Translations under genes and position numbers: made by a program
Shown here: positions 1 to 7,610 of the stretch, piece by piece
Layout: every line of letters starts with the position of its first letter
Numbering within the stretch: the first letter of the stretch is position 1
The notes under the pieces: model-generated
The model's database searches: none
Told to the model about the DNA's origin: nothing
What the model saw: only the letters and a program-made list of their open reading frames with translations
NCBI GenBank assembly: GCA_028281075.1
Contig: JANQKO010000193.1
Coordinates: 1-18,785, forward strand
Length of the DNA: 18,785 nt
Direction of reading: 5' to 3'
From: Alphaproteobacteria bacterium
Lineage (GTDB): Bacteria > Pseudomonadota > Alphaproteobacteria > GCA-2731375

Positions 1-2
1 CT

Positions 3-55
3 CCCCCACCCGGCCACCCAACGACAGTATCCTGATATGGGTCGCCGGGTGGGGG
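3..55. terminator. Long GC-rich hairpin after livF, possible terminator
   Basis: Bases 3-20 and 38-55 form an 18-bp inverted repeat with a single mismatch around a 17-base loop. The hairpin starts 33 bases past the livF stop codon on the minus strand. It could end transcription of the livMHGF operon or protect the 3' end of its mRNA. Only two bases remain in the window past the distal arm, so a T-run cannot be checked. It could also be one end of an interspersed repeat. Confidence 0.5.
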
Positions 56-87
56 GGCGGGCCGGTGGCGCCAAGAAAACAAGCACT

Positions 88-855
88 TCAGTCGATCTGG
101 TAATCAAGCCATTCCTGGATCATCTCGCGCAACTGCTGATCGTCGCCGAAGGTCTCGCGGCTGCCTTCCGCCCGGGTGGCGCCCAGGTCGAGCACGTAGA
201 TATGGTCCGACACGGCGGCGCACTGGCGCACGTTCTGGTCGACCAGCACCACGGTGATGCCGTGCTCGGGCAGCCCGGCGATGAAGTCGTAGAGCTCGCG
301 CGACAGGCGCGGCGCGATCATCGCCGTCGGCTCGTCGAGCAGCACGATCTCGGGCTCCAGCACCAGCGAGCGGCCGAGCTCGAGAAAGCGCTGCTGGCCG
401 CCGGACATGGTGCCGGCGAGATCGGCGCGCTTCTCGCGCAGCACCGGAAACATCTCGTAGACGCGGTCGAGGGCCTGCTGCACGCGCGGCTTGTCGCGGC
501 GGAAGTGCCAGCAGCCGAGGCGCAGGTTGTCCTCGACCGAGAGGTCGTTGAACAGGCTGCGGTTCTGCGGCACGAAGCTGACGCCGCGGGCCACCATCTC
601 GGACGGCGAGCGGCCGTTCACCAGCTCGCCGCGCAGGCGGATCTCGCCGCGCGACGGCGTCAGGAAGCCATACATGGTCTTCAGCGCCGTCGACTTGCCG
701 GCGCCGTTCGGGCCGATGATGCCGGTGACGACGCCGCGCCGGACCTTCAGCGACAGGCCGTTCAGCACCGAGATGTCGCCGTGATAGGCGGCATAGACGT
801 CGCTCATCTCGATGACGATGTCGTCCGCGCGGGTCGCTGTCGCCGGCATGGTCAT
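88..855 (-). CDS. livF: Branched-chain amino acid type ABC transporter ATP-binding protein (LivF-like)
   Basis: This 255-residue protein is the second ATPase of a HAAT-family importer; it hydrolyses ATP at the inner face of the cytoplasmic membrane to drive uptake of branched-chain amino acids or related compounds. Visible motifs are Walker A GPNGAGKST (48-56), Q-loop VPQN (95-98), signature SGGQQ (151-155) and Walker B VLLDEP (171-176). The switch position reads VDQN without histidine, as is usual in LivF. The segment after Walker B is TAMIAP, where LivF usually has SLGLAP or similar. The ATG at 855 lies 3 bases past the livG stop, so translation is probably coupled; an in-frame ATG at 849 is an alternative. 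It is the last gene of the livMHGF run. The family is certain, the substrate is not. Confidence 0.92.
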   Translation of the reverse strand: MTMPATATRADDIVIEMSDVYAAYHGDISVLNGLSLKVRRGVVTGIIGPNGAGKSTALKTMYGFLTPSRGEIRLRGELVNGRSPSEMVARGVSFVPQNRSLFNDLSVEDNLRLGCWHFRRDKPRVQQALDRVYEMFPVLREKRADLAGTMSGGQQRFLELGRSLVLEPEIVLLDEPTAMIAPRLSRELYDFIAGLPEHGITVVLVDQNVRQCAAVSDHIYVLDLGATRAEGSRETFGDDQQLREMIQEWLDYQID

Positions 856-858
856 GGC

Positions 859-1575
859 TCAGTTCCCGAGATAGGCCTCGATCACATCCGGATTGTCACG
901 CACGTCGGCGACGCCGCCCTCGGCGATGATCTCGCCCTGGTTCAGCACCAGCAGGTGATTGGACAGCCGGTAGATCGAGGTCAGGTCGTGGCTGACCAGC
1001 AGGAAGGTGGTGCCGGCCGCGCGCATGGCCTCGATCTCGTGGATCATGATGCGGCAGAGACTGGGATTGACGCCCGCGAACGGTTCGTCGAGCAGGATGA
1101 GCCGCGGATCGAACATCATCACGCGGGCGAGTTCCAGCAGCTTCTGCTGGCCGCCCGACAGCTCCTCGCCGTTGTTGCCGCGCAGGTCGTAGAGATTGAC
1201 GCGGGCGAGGCAGGCCTCGGCCTGCTCGGTCAGCTCGGCGTCGCTGAGATCGGAGCCCAGCACCGGGATCATCAGGTTGTCGATCAGCGACAGACGATGA
1301 AACGTGCGCGGCACCTGGAAGGTGCGGCCGACGCCATGGGCGGCGATCTCGTGCGGCGTGCGCCGGGTGATGTCGTGACCGTCGAAGGTCACCCGGCCCG
1401 AGTCGGTGCGGTAGATGCCGTTGACGCAGTTCATCAGCGTCGTCTTGCCGGCGCCGTTGATGCCGATCAGGCCGACGATGTTGCCGCGGTTCACCGTGAA
1501 GCTGACGTCGCGCACGGCGACCAGGCCGCCGAAGCGCTTGACCAGGCCGTCGACGGCGAGCAGCGCCGCGCTCAC
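859..1575 (-). CDS. livG: Branched-chain amino acid type ABC transporter ATP-binding protein (LivG-like)
   Basis: This 238-residue protein is the first ATPase of the HAAT importer and pairs with the LivF-like protein under the LivH/LivM membrane domains. Motifs are Walker A GINGAGKTT (38-46), FQVPRTF around 86-92 (Q-loop region typical of LivG), signature LSGGQQ (139-144), Walker B LILLDEP (159-165) and the H-loop histidine in VSHD (H196). The start is a GTG at 1575 that overlaps the livH stop (GTGA, 1572-1575), a classic translational-coupling arrangement. At 238 residues it is slightly shorter than E. coli LivG (about 255). The substrate cannot be read from the ATPase. Confidence 0.92.
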   Translation of the reverse strand: MSAALLAVDGLVKRFGGLVAVRDVSFTVNRGNIVGLIGINGAGKTTLMNCVNGIYRTDSGRVTFDGHDITRRTPHEIAAHGVGRTFQVPRTFHRLSLIDNLMIPVLGSDLSDAELTEQAEACLARVNLYDLRGNNGEELSGGQQKLLELARVMMFDPRLILLDEPFAGVNPSLCRIMIHEIEAMRAAGTTFLLVSHDLTSIYRLSNHLLVLNQGEIIAEGGVADVRDNPDVIEAYLGN

Positions 1576-2492
1576 CGGCTGCGCTCCAGGCCGAACAGGC
1601 CGGCCGGCTTGAAGAAGATCACCGCGACCAGAATCATGAAGCCCAGCATCTGCGCCGCGGCCTGCGGCAGCAGCACGTTCGACATCTGCTCGACCAGGCC
1701 GAACAGCACGCCGGCGGCGAGCGCGCCGACCGGGTGGCCGAGGCCGCCCAGCACGATGACGATAAAGCCGATCAGCGTGAAGTCGGCACCGCCGTTCGGG
1801 TCGATCGACGGCACCACCAGCGTCATCACCACGCCGGTGACGCCGGCCAGCGCCGCGGCGAGGCCGAAGGCCCAGGCCGACAGCCGGTGGATGTCGATGC
1901 CGACGATCTGCACCGCCTCGCGGTTCATGATCGCCGCCCGCATCGCCTTGCCCGGCAGCGTGCGGTAGAGGAACCAGGTCATGGCGATGATGATGGCGGC
2001 GTTGATGGCGAGCGCCACCAGCCGCGCGGTCGGCACGATGACGCGGCCGTCGCGGCCGGGGCCGTAGGCGTCCTCGACCGTGAACAGAACCAGATTGATG
2101 GGGTCGAAGCTGAAATTCACCGGCCGCACGTCGGCCTCGAAGATCCAGATCATCGAGGAGACCAGCATCAGCGAGACGCCGAACATCAAGAGGAAGCTGG
2201 AGGTCTCGGGCTCGTCCGAGCGGGCGAGGCGCGGGATCAGCAGGTAATAGAGGCCGTAGCCGGCGACGAAGAAGGCGGCGGCGGCGACAGGCAGCGTATA
2301 GAGCGGATTGAGGCCGAGGAAGGTCAGCATCACGTAGGCGAAGAAGCCGCCGGCGATGATGAATTCGCCGTGCGCGAAATTGATGATGCGCAGCACGCCG
2401 CAGAGCACGTTCAGGCTGGCGCCGATCAGCGCGTAGACCATGCCGAAGACGATCCCGCCCAGAAGCCCGTTGATCAGCAGCACCGAGTTCAT
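1572..2492 (-). CDS. livH: Branched-chain amino acid type ABC transporter permease (LivH-like)
   Basis: This 306-residue integral membrane protein is one half of the HAAT channel. Several hydrophobic helices are apparent, including residues about 5-30, 60-87, 98-118, 156-175 and a block near the C-terminus. Family landmarks are the N-terminal INFAHGEF segment, the cytoplasmic coupling loop around NREAVQIVGID with the following FGLAAALAGVTG helix, and VLGGLGHPVGA near residue 250. The ATG at 2492 lies 7 bases past the livM stop and shows only a weak ribosome site, so it probably relies on coupling. Its own stop overlaps the livG GTG. Length and order match the liv family. Confidence 0.92.
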   Translation of the reverse strand: MNSVLLINGLLGGIVFGMVYALIGASLNVLCGVLRIINFAHGEFIIAGGFFAYVMLTFLGLNPLYTLPVAAAAFFVAGYGLYYLLIPRLARSDEPETSSFLLMFGVSLMLVSSMIWIFEADVRPVNFSFDPINLVLFTVEDAYGPGRDGRVIVPTARLVALAINAAIIIAMTWFLYRTLPGKAMRAAIMNREAVQIVGIDIHRLSAWAFGLAAALAGVTGVVMTLVVPSIDPNGGADFTLIGFIVIVLGGLGHPVGALAAGVLFGLVEQMSNVLLPQAAAQMLGFMILVAVIFFKPAGLFGLERSR

Positions 2493-2499
2493 GGCCGGC

Positions 2500-3480
2500 T
2501 CACATGATGTACCGGCGGACGCGCGGATAGCGCTGCATCAGCGAACCCACGATGCCGCGCGGCACGAACAGGATCAGGGCCGCGATGATCAGGCCCAGGA
2601 GAAAGTTGTTCAGCACCGGGAAGGATCGCCAGATCAGCTCGTCCACCCAGACCAGCACGACGGTGCCGATCAACGGTCCGAGCACGGTGCCGAGCCCGCC
2701 AGCCATCGCGTAGATCACCGTCTTGGCGGTGATCAGCACGTCGAACGCCGTCTGCGGATCGAGCGCGCCGGTGAACCAAGCCTGCACGCCGCCCGTGAGC
2801 GCCGCGAACAGCGCCGACAAGAGCCAGGCGAACAGCCGCGAGCGCGGTACGTTGACGCCCATGGCCTCGGCCGCCTCGGGATCGTCGCGGATCGCCTTCA
2901 GTGCCTTACCCAAGCGCGACCGCGCCAACCAGGAGGCCGTAAGAAGCGCCAGCACCAGGACCAGCAGCATCGTGTAGTAGCCGTGCTCGCGAATGGTGAT
3001 AACGCCGAGATTGATGCCAAGGCTGCCGCCGGTGATCTCTTCGGGCAGCAGCGAGACCAACCGTTGACAGATGATCGCGAGCGACAGGCTGACGATGGCG
3101 AAATAAATGCCCGACAGCCTGAGCGTCGGCGCGAACAGCAAGGCCAGCAGCACGCCGACGCCGCCGGCGATCGGCACGGCGGCATAGACCGACAGGCCCA
3201 GCACCTTGACGGCGATGCCGGTCGTATAGGTGCCGATGCCGTAGAAGGCGACATAGCCGAACGGCATGTAGCCGGCGAAGCCGGCGATGAAGTTCAGGCC
3301 CGTCGCCAGCGTCACCCACATCATCAGCGAGAAATAGAGCGACAGGTTGCCACCGGCCGGCGGCACGGCCGCGCACCAGACCAGGATCAGGCCGACCAGG
3401 CCATACCAGATCAGGCGCCGCACGGCGTCGGGGCCGCCAAGGCGCGGCCTAGCCATCTCGTCCGTTGTCCGTTGTGTCAT
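2500..3480 (-). CDS. livM: Branched-chain amino acid type ABC transporter permease (LivM-like)
   Basis: This protein is the second membrane subunit of the HAAT importer and the first gene of the minus-strand liv operon. From the ATG at 3480 (MTQRTTDEM) it has 326 residues; an ATG at 3456 (MARPRL) is a plausible later start, and the frame stays open upstream to 3570. Hydrophobic helices run through most of the protein. LivM-type features include the segment GLNFIAGFAGYMPFGYVAFYG near the N-terminus, SGIYFAIVSLSLA, and the coupling loop with KAIRDDPEAAEAMGVN followed by LFAWLLSALFAALTGG. Neither start has a strong Shine-Dalgarno sequence, so the exact N-terminus is uncertain. The gene diverges from the binding-protein gene at 3618. 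Confidence 0.9.
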   Translation of the reverse strand: MTQRTTDEMARPRLGGPDAVRRLIWYGLVGLILVWCAAVPPAGGNLSLYFSLMMWVTLATGLNFIAGFAGYMPFGYVAFYGIGTYTTGIAVKVLGLSVYAAVPIAGGVGVLLALLFAPTLRLSGIYFAIVSLSLAIICQRLVSLLPEEITGGSLGINLGVITIREHGYYTMLLVLVLALLTASWLARSRLGKALKAIRDDPEAAEAMGVNVPRSRLFAWLLSALFAALTGGVQAWFTGALDPQTAFDVLITAKTVIYAMAGGLGTVLGPLIGTVVLVWVDELIWRSFPVLNNFLLGLIIAALILFVPRGIVGSLMQRYPRVRRYIM

Positions 3481-3617
3481 GCGATGTTTGACGGAAGGCG
3501 TCGCACGGTCCAGACTCGTGCCACCATCACGAACCCGGCCCCCGCAACGGGGAACAGGTTGGATTGTCAAACACCCGATCCGTCGGTGTCAATTAATCAA
3601 CAACAGCGGAGTCGAAA
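3481..3617. promoter_or_regulatory. Divergent promoter region between livM and the binding-protein gene
   Basis: This 137-base gap must hold the start signals for both sides of the liv cluster. On the minus strand a perfect TTGACA (complement of 3587-3592) stands 18 bases from GACAAT (complement of 3563-3568), a plausible sigma-70 type promoter for livM. A second minus-strand TTGACA lies at 3565-3570. On the plus strand, TTGTCA at 3564-3569 is followed after 17 bases by the weak hexamer TGTCAA. An 8-bp inverted match (TGTTTGAC at 3485-3492, GTCAAACA at 3566-3573) could be operator half-sites but could also be chance. All assignments are by eye. Confidence 0.35.
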
Positions 3618-4844
3618 ATGACCCTTTCCCGCAGAACGTTGCTCGCCGCCACGGCAGCGCTCGCCGCCGGTGCTCTCGTATCGGTGGAAACCGCCATCGC
3701 GGCCGAGCCGATCAAGATCGGCATGACCGTATCGTCAACCGGCCGCTTCGCGCTGGCCGCGCAGTCCGGCGAACGCGGGCTGAAGATCTGGATCGACGAC
3801 GTCAACGGCCGCGGCGGCATCCCGGTCGGCGGCGAACAGCGCAAGATCGAGCTGATCACGCTGGACGACCGCAGCGACAAGACCATGGTGCCACGCGTCT
3901 ACGAGACGCTGATCAAGGATTACGACGTCGATATCGCCTTCGGGCCGTTCGGCTCGACGCTGACCGGCGCCGCGGCGAACACCACCGAGCAGTACGGCAA
4001 GTTCCTGACGATCTGGTCGGCCTCGTCGGACGCGATCTACAACCAGGGCTACAAGTACGTGGTCTCGGCCTCGCAGATCGCCGCCTCGCGCCTCGGCCAT
4101 CCCAGCGTCAAGGCGCTGAACGCCATGGGCGCGAAGAAAGTCGCCTTCGCCTATCTCGACGAGCCGTTCCCGGCCGGCATCACCAAGGGCGCCGCCGAGC
4201 TCGCCAAGGAGCTGGGCATGGAAGTGGTGATGATGGAGAAGTTCGCCAAGGGCACGAAGGACTTCTCGGTGATCATCCAGAAGGCGCTGGCCTCGGGCGC
4301 GGACGCCTTCTATCCGACCTCCTACGAGGGCGACCAGATGATCATCGCCCGGCAGCTCCGCGAGCTCGATGCCAGCTTTCCGGCGACCTACATGGTCTAT
4401 GCCTCGCAGCCGCAGTTCCTGGAGATCGGCCAGGACGCCGATTATCTCGTCAGCCAGACGCTGCTGCACGACAAGATCAACTGGAACGTCAATGCCGGCC
4501 TGAGCCGGGCCGAAGTGGTCGAGCGCTACGGCAAGCTGTACCCGGACGTCGCCTATCCGGCCGACTTCCAGACCGCGCTCGCCTATTCGGCCGGCGCCGT
4601 CCTGGAGGAGATCATCAAGAAGGCGGATTCGCTGGAGCCGGCGAAGCTGAAGCAGGCGGCGCTCGACCTCAACGACCAGGTCACGGTGATGACCGGGCCG
4701 TACCACATCGAGGAGAGCGGCAAGCAGATCAACATGGAATTCGTGATCATGCAGAACCAGAAGGACGGGCCGGAAGTGATCTATCCGGCCGCGATCGCGA
4801 CGGCCAAGCCGGTGTTCCCGATGCCGCCTTATTCGCAGCGGTAG
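3618..4844 (+). CDS. Periplasmic binding protein of the LivJ/LivK type (Peripla_BP_6)
   Basis: This 408-residue exported protein captures the substrate for the neighbouring Liv-type importer. The N-terminus has a twin-arginine style signal (SRRTLL at 4-9, then an alanine-rich hydrophobic stretch) with a likely cleavage near residues 28-29 (AIA-A), so export may be by Tat. The mature part opens with EPIKIGMTVSSTGRFALAAQ, typical of type I periplasmic binding folds, and contains further family segments such as DVNGRGGI, IAFGPFGS and VAFAYLDEPF. The ATG at 3618 is preceded by GGAG at a sensible distance (3609-3612). It is divergent from livMHGF, not inside it. The ligand could be branched-chain amino acids, an amide, urea or a related compound; the sequence alone does not decide. 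Confidence 0.9.
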   Translation: MTLSRRTLLAATAALAAGALVSVETAIAAEPIKIGMTVSSTGRFALAAQSGERGLKIWIDDVNGRGGIPVGGEQRKIELITLDDRSDKTMVPRVYETLIKDYDVDIAFGPFGSTLTGAAANTTEQYGKFLTIWSASSDAIYNQGYKYVVSASQIAASRLGHPSVKALNAMGAKKVAFAYLDEPFPAGITKGAAELAKELGMEVVMMEKFAKGTKDFSVIIQKALASGADAFYPTSYEGDQMIIARQLRELDASFPATYMVYASQPQFLEIGQDADYLVSQTLLHDKINWNVNAGLSRAEVVERYGKLYPDVAYPADFQTALAYSAGAVLEEIIKKADSLEPAKLKQAALDLNDQVTVMTGPYHIEESGKQINMEFVIMQNQKDGPEVIYPAAIATAKPVFPMPPYSQR

Positions 4845-4857
4845 TTGGGTCTCATAT

Positions 4858-4986
4858 AGCCCTCACCCTCCCACGCGACTGCCGTCGCGCGGGCCCCTCC
4901 CTCTCCCGCAAGCGGGAGAGGGGCTAAAGGGCCGAGACGTCGGCGGCTCCCTCTCCCGCTTGCGGGAGAGGGTTGGGGTGAGGGCT
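4858..4986. repeat. Interspersed repeat with two identical hairpin cores
   Basis: Two copies of an 11-bp stem (CCCTCTCCCGC and its complement around a 2-base loop) lie at 4899-4922 and 4949-4972, starting exactly 50 bases apart. They are enclosed by outer arms AGCCCTCACCC (4858-4868) and GGGTGAGGGCT (4976-4986), so the whole element is itself an inverted repeat. From memory, this GC-rich palindromic type is scattered through many proteobacterial genomes and yields spurious SPHPNPLPQAGEG-like translations, as here. It sits between the convergent binding-protein gene and the S9 peptidase gene and may act as a bidirectional terminator for both. Confidence 0.85.
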
Positions 4987-5011
4987 GACGGAGTCGCCGC
5001 CGCCAGAACAG

Positions 5012-6808
5012 CTACAAATACCGATCCAAAAACTCGGCCATGGCGCCGTAGATCCTGATGCGGTTCGCGCGCTTGACGAAGCCGTGGCCTTCGTCGGGGA
5101 CCGTGACATAGTCCACCGGCAGGCCACGGTCGCGGAGCGCGGCGACGATCTGCTCGCTTTCGTGCGGCGGCACGCGGGGGTCCGTCAGGCCCTGGGCGAC
5201 GAACAGCGGGACCTCGATGCGGTCGACCTTGTGGATCGGCGAGATCGATCTCAGGAAGTCGGCGTCGCGCACGGGATCGCCGTATTCCATGGCCCGGTGC
5301 TTGCGCCGCCAGGGGCCGGTGCGCTCGAAGAAGGTCTGGAAGTCGGCGATACCGTAGAAGTTGACGGCCGTCTTCCAGAGGTCGGGATATTCGGTGATCG
5401 CCGCCAGCACCATGAAGCCGCCATAGCTGCCGCCATAGACGGCGATGCGCGCGTCGTCGATGTCGGCGCGCGCGCCGAGCCAGAGCCGCGCGTGCTTGAG
5501 GTCGGCGACGCTGTCCATGCGCTTATGGACGTCGTCGAGCGCCGCGTAGGCGGCGCCGTAGCCGGTGCTGCCACGCACGTTCGGCGCCAGCACGGCATAA
5601 CCGCGCGCCAGCAGGAACTGGATGTCGGGCCGGAACTCGGGCAGGTACTGCGATTCCGGCCCGCCATGCACGAAGATCACGGCCGGTAAGCCGGCCGCCG
5701 GCGCCGGCCCCGGCGGCAGGTAGAGGAAGGCCGGGATGCGCCGGTCGTCGAAGGTCGGGAAATGGATCAGTTCCGGCTCGATCCAGTCGTCGCGGTCGGC
5801 GCCGGCACGGTCGCTGTGCGTCAATTGCCGGACCTTGCCGTCGGCGAGGTCCCAGAGCCAGATGTCCGAATTGTGCGTCGAGCCGCTGAGCGCGAAGGCC
5901 AGCCGGCCGCCGTCCGGCGACCAGTCGAGCGCCGTGATCTTGCCGGGCGGCAGGGCCGGCGCCGTGGTCATGCCGCCGCTGGCCAGGTCGTGCACCGCCA
6001 GACGGGCATAGCCGTCGACATTGGTCACCGAGGCCAGCCGGGTTTCGTCCCGCGACAGCGCGATCTCCTCGACGTCGTTGTCGGGCGTGTGGAGCCAGAC
6101 AAGCTCGCCGCCGGCGGCATCGAGCAGGGCGATGCCGAGATGATCCCGGCCCTGGTTGGTCAGCGCATAGATGCCGGCGCCGTCGGCGCGCCAGCGGCAG
6201 CACTGATAGCGGCAGCGCCCGGCATTGTGGGCGAAGGGCTGCCGTTCACCGGTCGCGACCGTCAGCAGGTGCAGTTCCTGGTCGGACGAGCCGATGCTTT
6301 CGAGCAGTAGCAGCCGCGACATATCGGGGGCGATGGCCGCGATGGTGTACCAGCCGTCGGCATCGAAGACACGCGTCGCCGTACCGCCGGCGACGTCCAT
6401 GACGAAGGCATCCATCAGGGCCGGATCGCGGCGGTTGGCGGTAAAAGCGATCTGCCGGCCGTCGCGCGACCAGCCGCCCCAATTGTGCATGACGGCCGGA
6501 TGATCGGTGAGTGGGCGGGACTCCGCGCCGCCCAACAGCAGATGGAACTGGTGCCGCTCGTCGCCGCCGGAATCCATCACATAGAGCAGGTCGTCGCGGC
6601 CGGGCGCGTAGGCGATGTCGCTGACGGCATCGTCGTGGAAGGTCAACTGGCGCGGTCCGGCGCCGGGATCGGCAAGGTCCAGTGCCCAGACCTGCCAGAC
6701 ACCACTCTCGTTCGAGAGGCAGGCGAGCGTGCGGCCGTCCGGCGCGAATTTCGGCGTCGTCGCGCCACGGACGTTCAAGAACTGCTCGACGGAAATGGAA
6801 TGCGCCAT
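5012..6808 (-). CDS. S9 family serine peptidase (prolyl oligopeptidase / acylaminoacyl-peptidase type)
   Basis: This 598-residue enzyme should cleave short peptides in the cytoplasm; no signal peptide is visible. Residues about 15-340 form a beta-propeller of WD/TolB-like blades (repeated motifs such as FAPDGRTLA and WSPDGGRLAF). Residues about 350-598 form an alpha/beta hydrolase domain with oxyanion motif HGGP (381-384), nucleophile elbow GGSYGG with Ser461, Asp543 in GLTDPRVPP and His575 in DEGHGF, so the catalytic triad is complete. The propeller has an unusual cysteine cluster, C199, C203 and C204. The ATG at 6808 has AAGGGG 7 bases upstream and lies 34 bases past the second transporter ATPase gene. 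That places it last in the peptide importer operon and suggests it degrades the imported peptides. Exact specificity is unknown. Confidence 0.92.
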   Translation of the reverse strand: MAHSISVEQFLNVRGATTPKFAPDGRTLACLSNESGVWQVWALDLADPGAGPRQLTFHDDAVSDIAYAPGRDDLLYVMDSGGDERHQFHLLLGGAESRPLTDHPAVMHNWGGWSRDGRQIAFTANRRDPALMDAFVMDVAGGTATRVFDADGWYTIAAIAPDMSRLLLLESIGSSDQELHLLTVATGERQPFAHNAGRCRYQCCRWRADGAGIYALTNQGRDHLGIALLDAAGGELVWLHTPDNDVEEIALSRDETRLASVTNVDGYARLAVHDLASGGMTTAPALPPGKITALDWSPDGGRLAFALSGSTHNSDIWLWDLADGKVRQLTHSDRAGADRDDWIEPELIHFPTFDDRRIPAFLYLPPGPAPAAGLPAVIFVHGGPESQYLPEFRPDIQFLLARGYAVLAPNVRGSTGYGAAYAALDDVHKRMDSVADLKHARLWLGARADIDDARIAVYGGSYGGFMVLAAITEYPDLWKTAVNFYGIADFQTFFERTGPWRRKHRAMEYGDPVRDADFLRSISPIHKVDRIEVPLFVAQGLTDPRVPPHESEQIVAALRDRGLPVDYVTVPDEGHGFVKRANRIRIYGAMAEFLDRYL

Positions 6809-6842
6809 CGTCCGGCCCCTTCTCTCCTGACAAATGCGGCGA

Positions 6843-7610
6843 TTACGCCGACAGCTCGTGGGCGTAGCCGCGGCTCGATTCCAGCAGCTCGCGCGAATAG
6901 GCGTGCCGGCAGCGGTTCGCCATCAGGTCGTCGACGCCGAGCGTTTCCAGGATGGCGCCGTGGTTCATCACCGCCACCCGCTCGCACATATGCGCGACCA
7001 CGCCGAGATCGTGGCTGACGAGGATATAGGTCAGGTCCTCGATGCGGCGGATCTCGGCGAACAGGTTCAGGATCTCGGCCTGCACCGACACGTCCAGCGC
7101 CGAGGTCGGCTCGTCCAGCAGCAGCACCTTCGGCTCGACGATCAGCGCCCGGGCGATGGCCACGCGCTGGCGCTGGCCGCCGGAAAGCTGGTGCGGATAG
7201 CGGAAGCGGAAGTCGGGGCCGAGCCCGACCTCGCGCAGCACCTTGTCGATGCGCCGGTTGGGGTCGTCCAGGCCGTGGATGCGGATCGGCTCCATCAGCG
7301 TGGTGTTGACGGTATGCCGCGGATGCAGCGAGCCGTAGGGATCCTGGAACACCATCTGCACCAGCTTGTAGAACGACTTCTCGCGGCGCGGCGTCAGCCG
7401 CTGGCCGGCGATGGTGATCTCGCCGGTCCAGGCCCGGTTGAGGCCGCAGAGCGCCTTCAGGATCGTGGTCTTGCCGCAGCCGGATTCGCCGACCAGGCCG
7501 AAGACCTCGCCGGCATCGACCGAGAAGCCGACGCCGTCGACGGCGTTGACGCGCGCCGCGCCGTGGCCGAACGCCACGCGCAGGTCGTTCACCTCGATCA
7601 GCGCGCTCAC
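6843..7610 (-). CDS. Dipeptide/oligopeptide ABC transporter ATP-binding protein (DppF/OppF-like)
   Basis: This 255-residue ATPase is the second of the pair that powers the peptide importer. Motifs are Walker A GESGCGKTT (41-49), Q-loop VFQDPYGSLHPR (87-98), signature LSGGQRQR (142-149), Walker B VLLLDEPTSALD (162-173) and the H-loop in VSHD (H200). The extended Q-loop with SLHPR is characteristic of the DppF/OppF branch. The C-terminal extension ends soon after HAYSREL, so the usual oligo/dipeptide C-terminal domain is short. It starts with GTG at 7610, overlapping the stop of the preceding ATPase gene as GTGA (7607-7610). Nickel or other peptide-like substrates are possible in this family, but the linked peptidase favours peptides. 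Confidence 0.9.
   Translation of the reverse strand: MSALIEVNDLRVAFGHGAARVNAVDGVGFSVDAGEVFGLVGESGCGKTTILKALCGLNRAWTGEITIAGQRLTPRREKSFYKLVQMVFQDPYGSLHPRHTVNTTLMEPIRIHGLDDPNRRIDKVLREVGLGPDFRFRYPHQLSGGQRQRVAIARALIVEPKVLLLDEPTSALDVSVQAEILNLFAEIRRIEDLTYILVSHDLGVVAHMCERVAVMNHGAILETLGVDDLMANRCRHAYSRELLESSRGYAHELSA

Noticed and set aside
37..1968. Long plus-strand open frame (643 codons) opposite livF, livG and livH.
   Set aside because: Its translation is rich in H, R, A, Q and D with no domain, as expected from the complement of GC-rich genes; the minus strand carries full ABC transporter motifs.
4899..4972. Repeated hairpins considered as a CRISPR array.
   Set aside because: Only two copies, palindromic and shared with a known type of interspersed repeat; no cas genes nearby.
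4924..5127. Short minus-strand frame ending in SPHPNPLPQAGEG.
   Set aside because: The C-terminal part is translation of the palindromic repeat and the rest lies inside the S9 peptidase gene in another frame.
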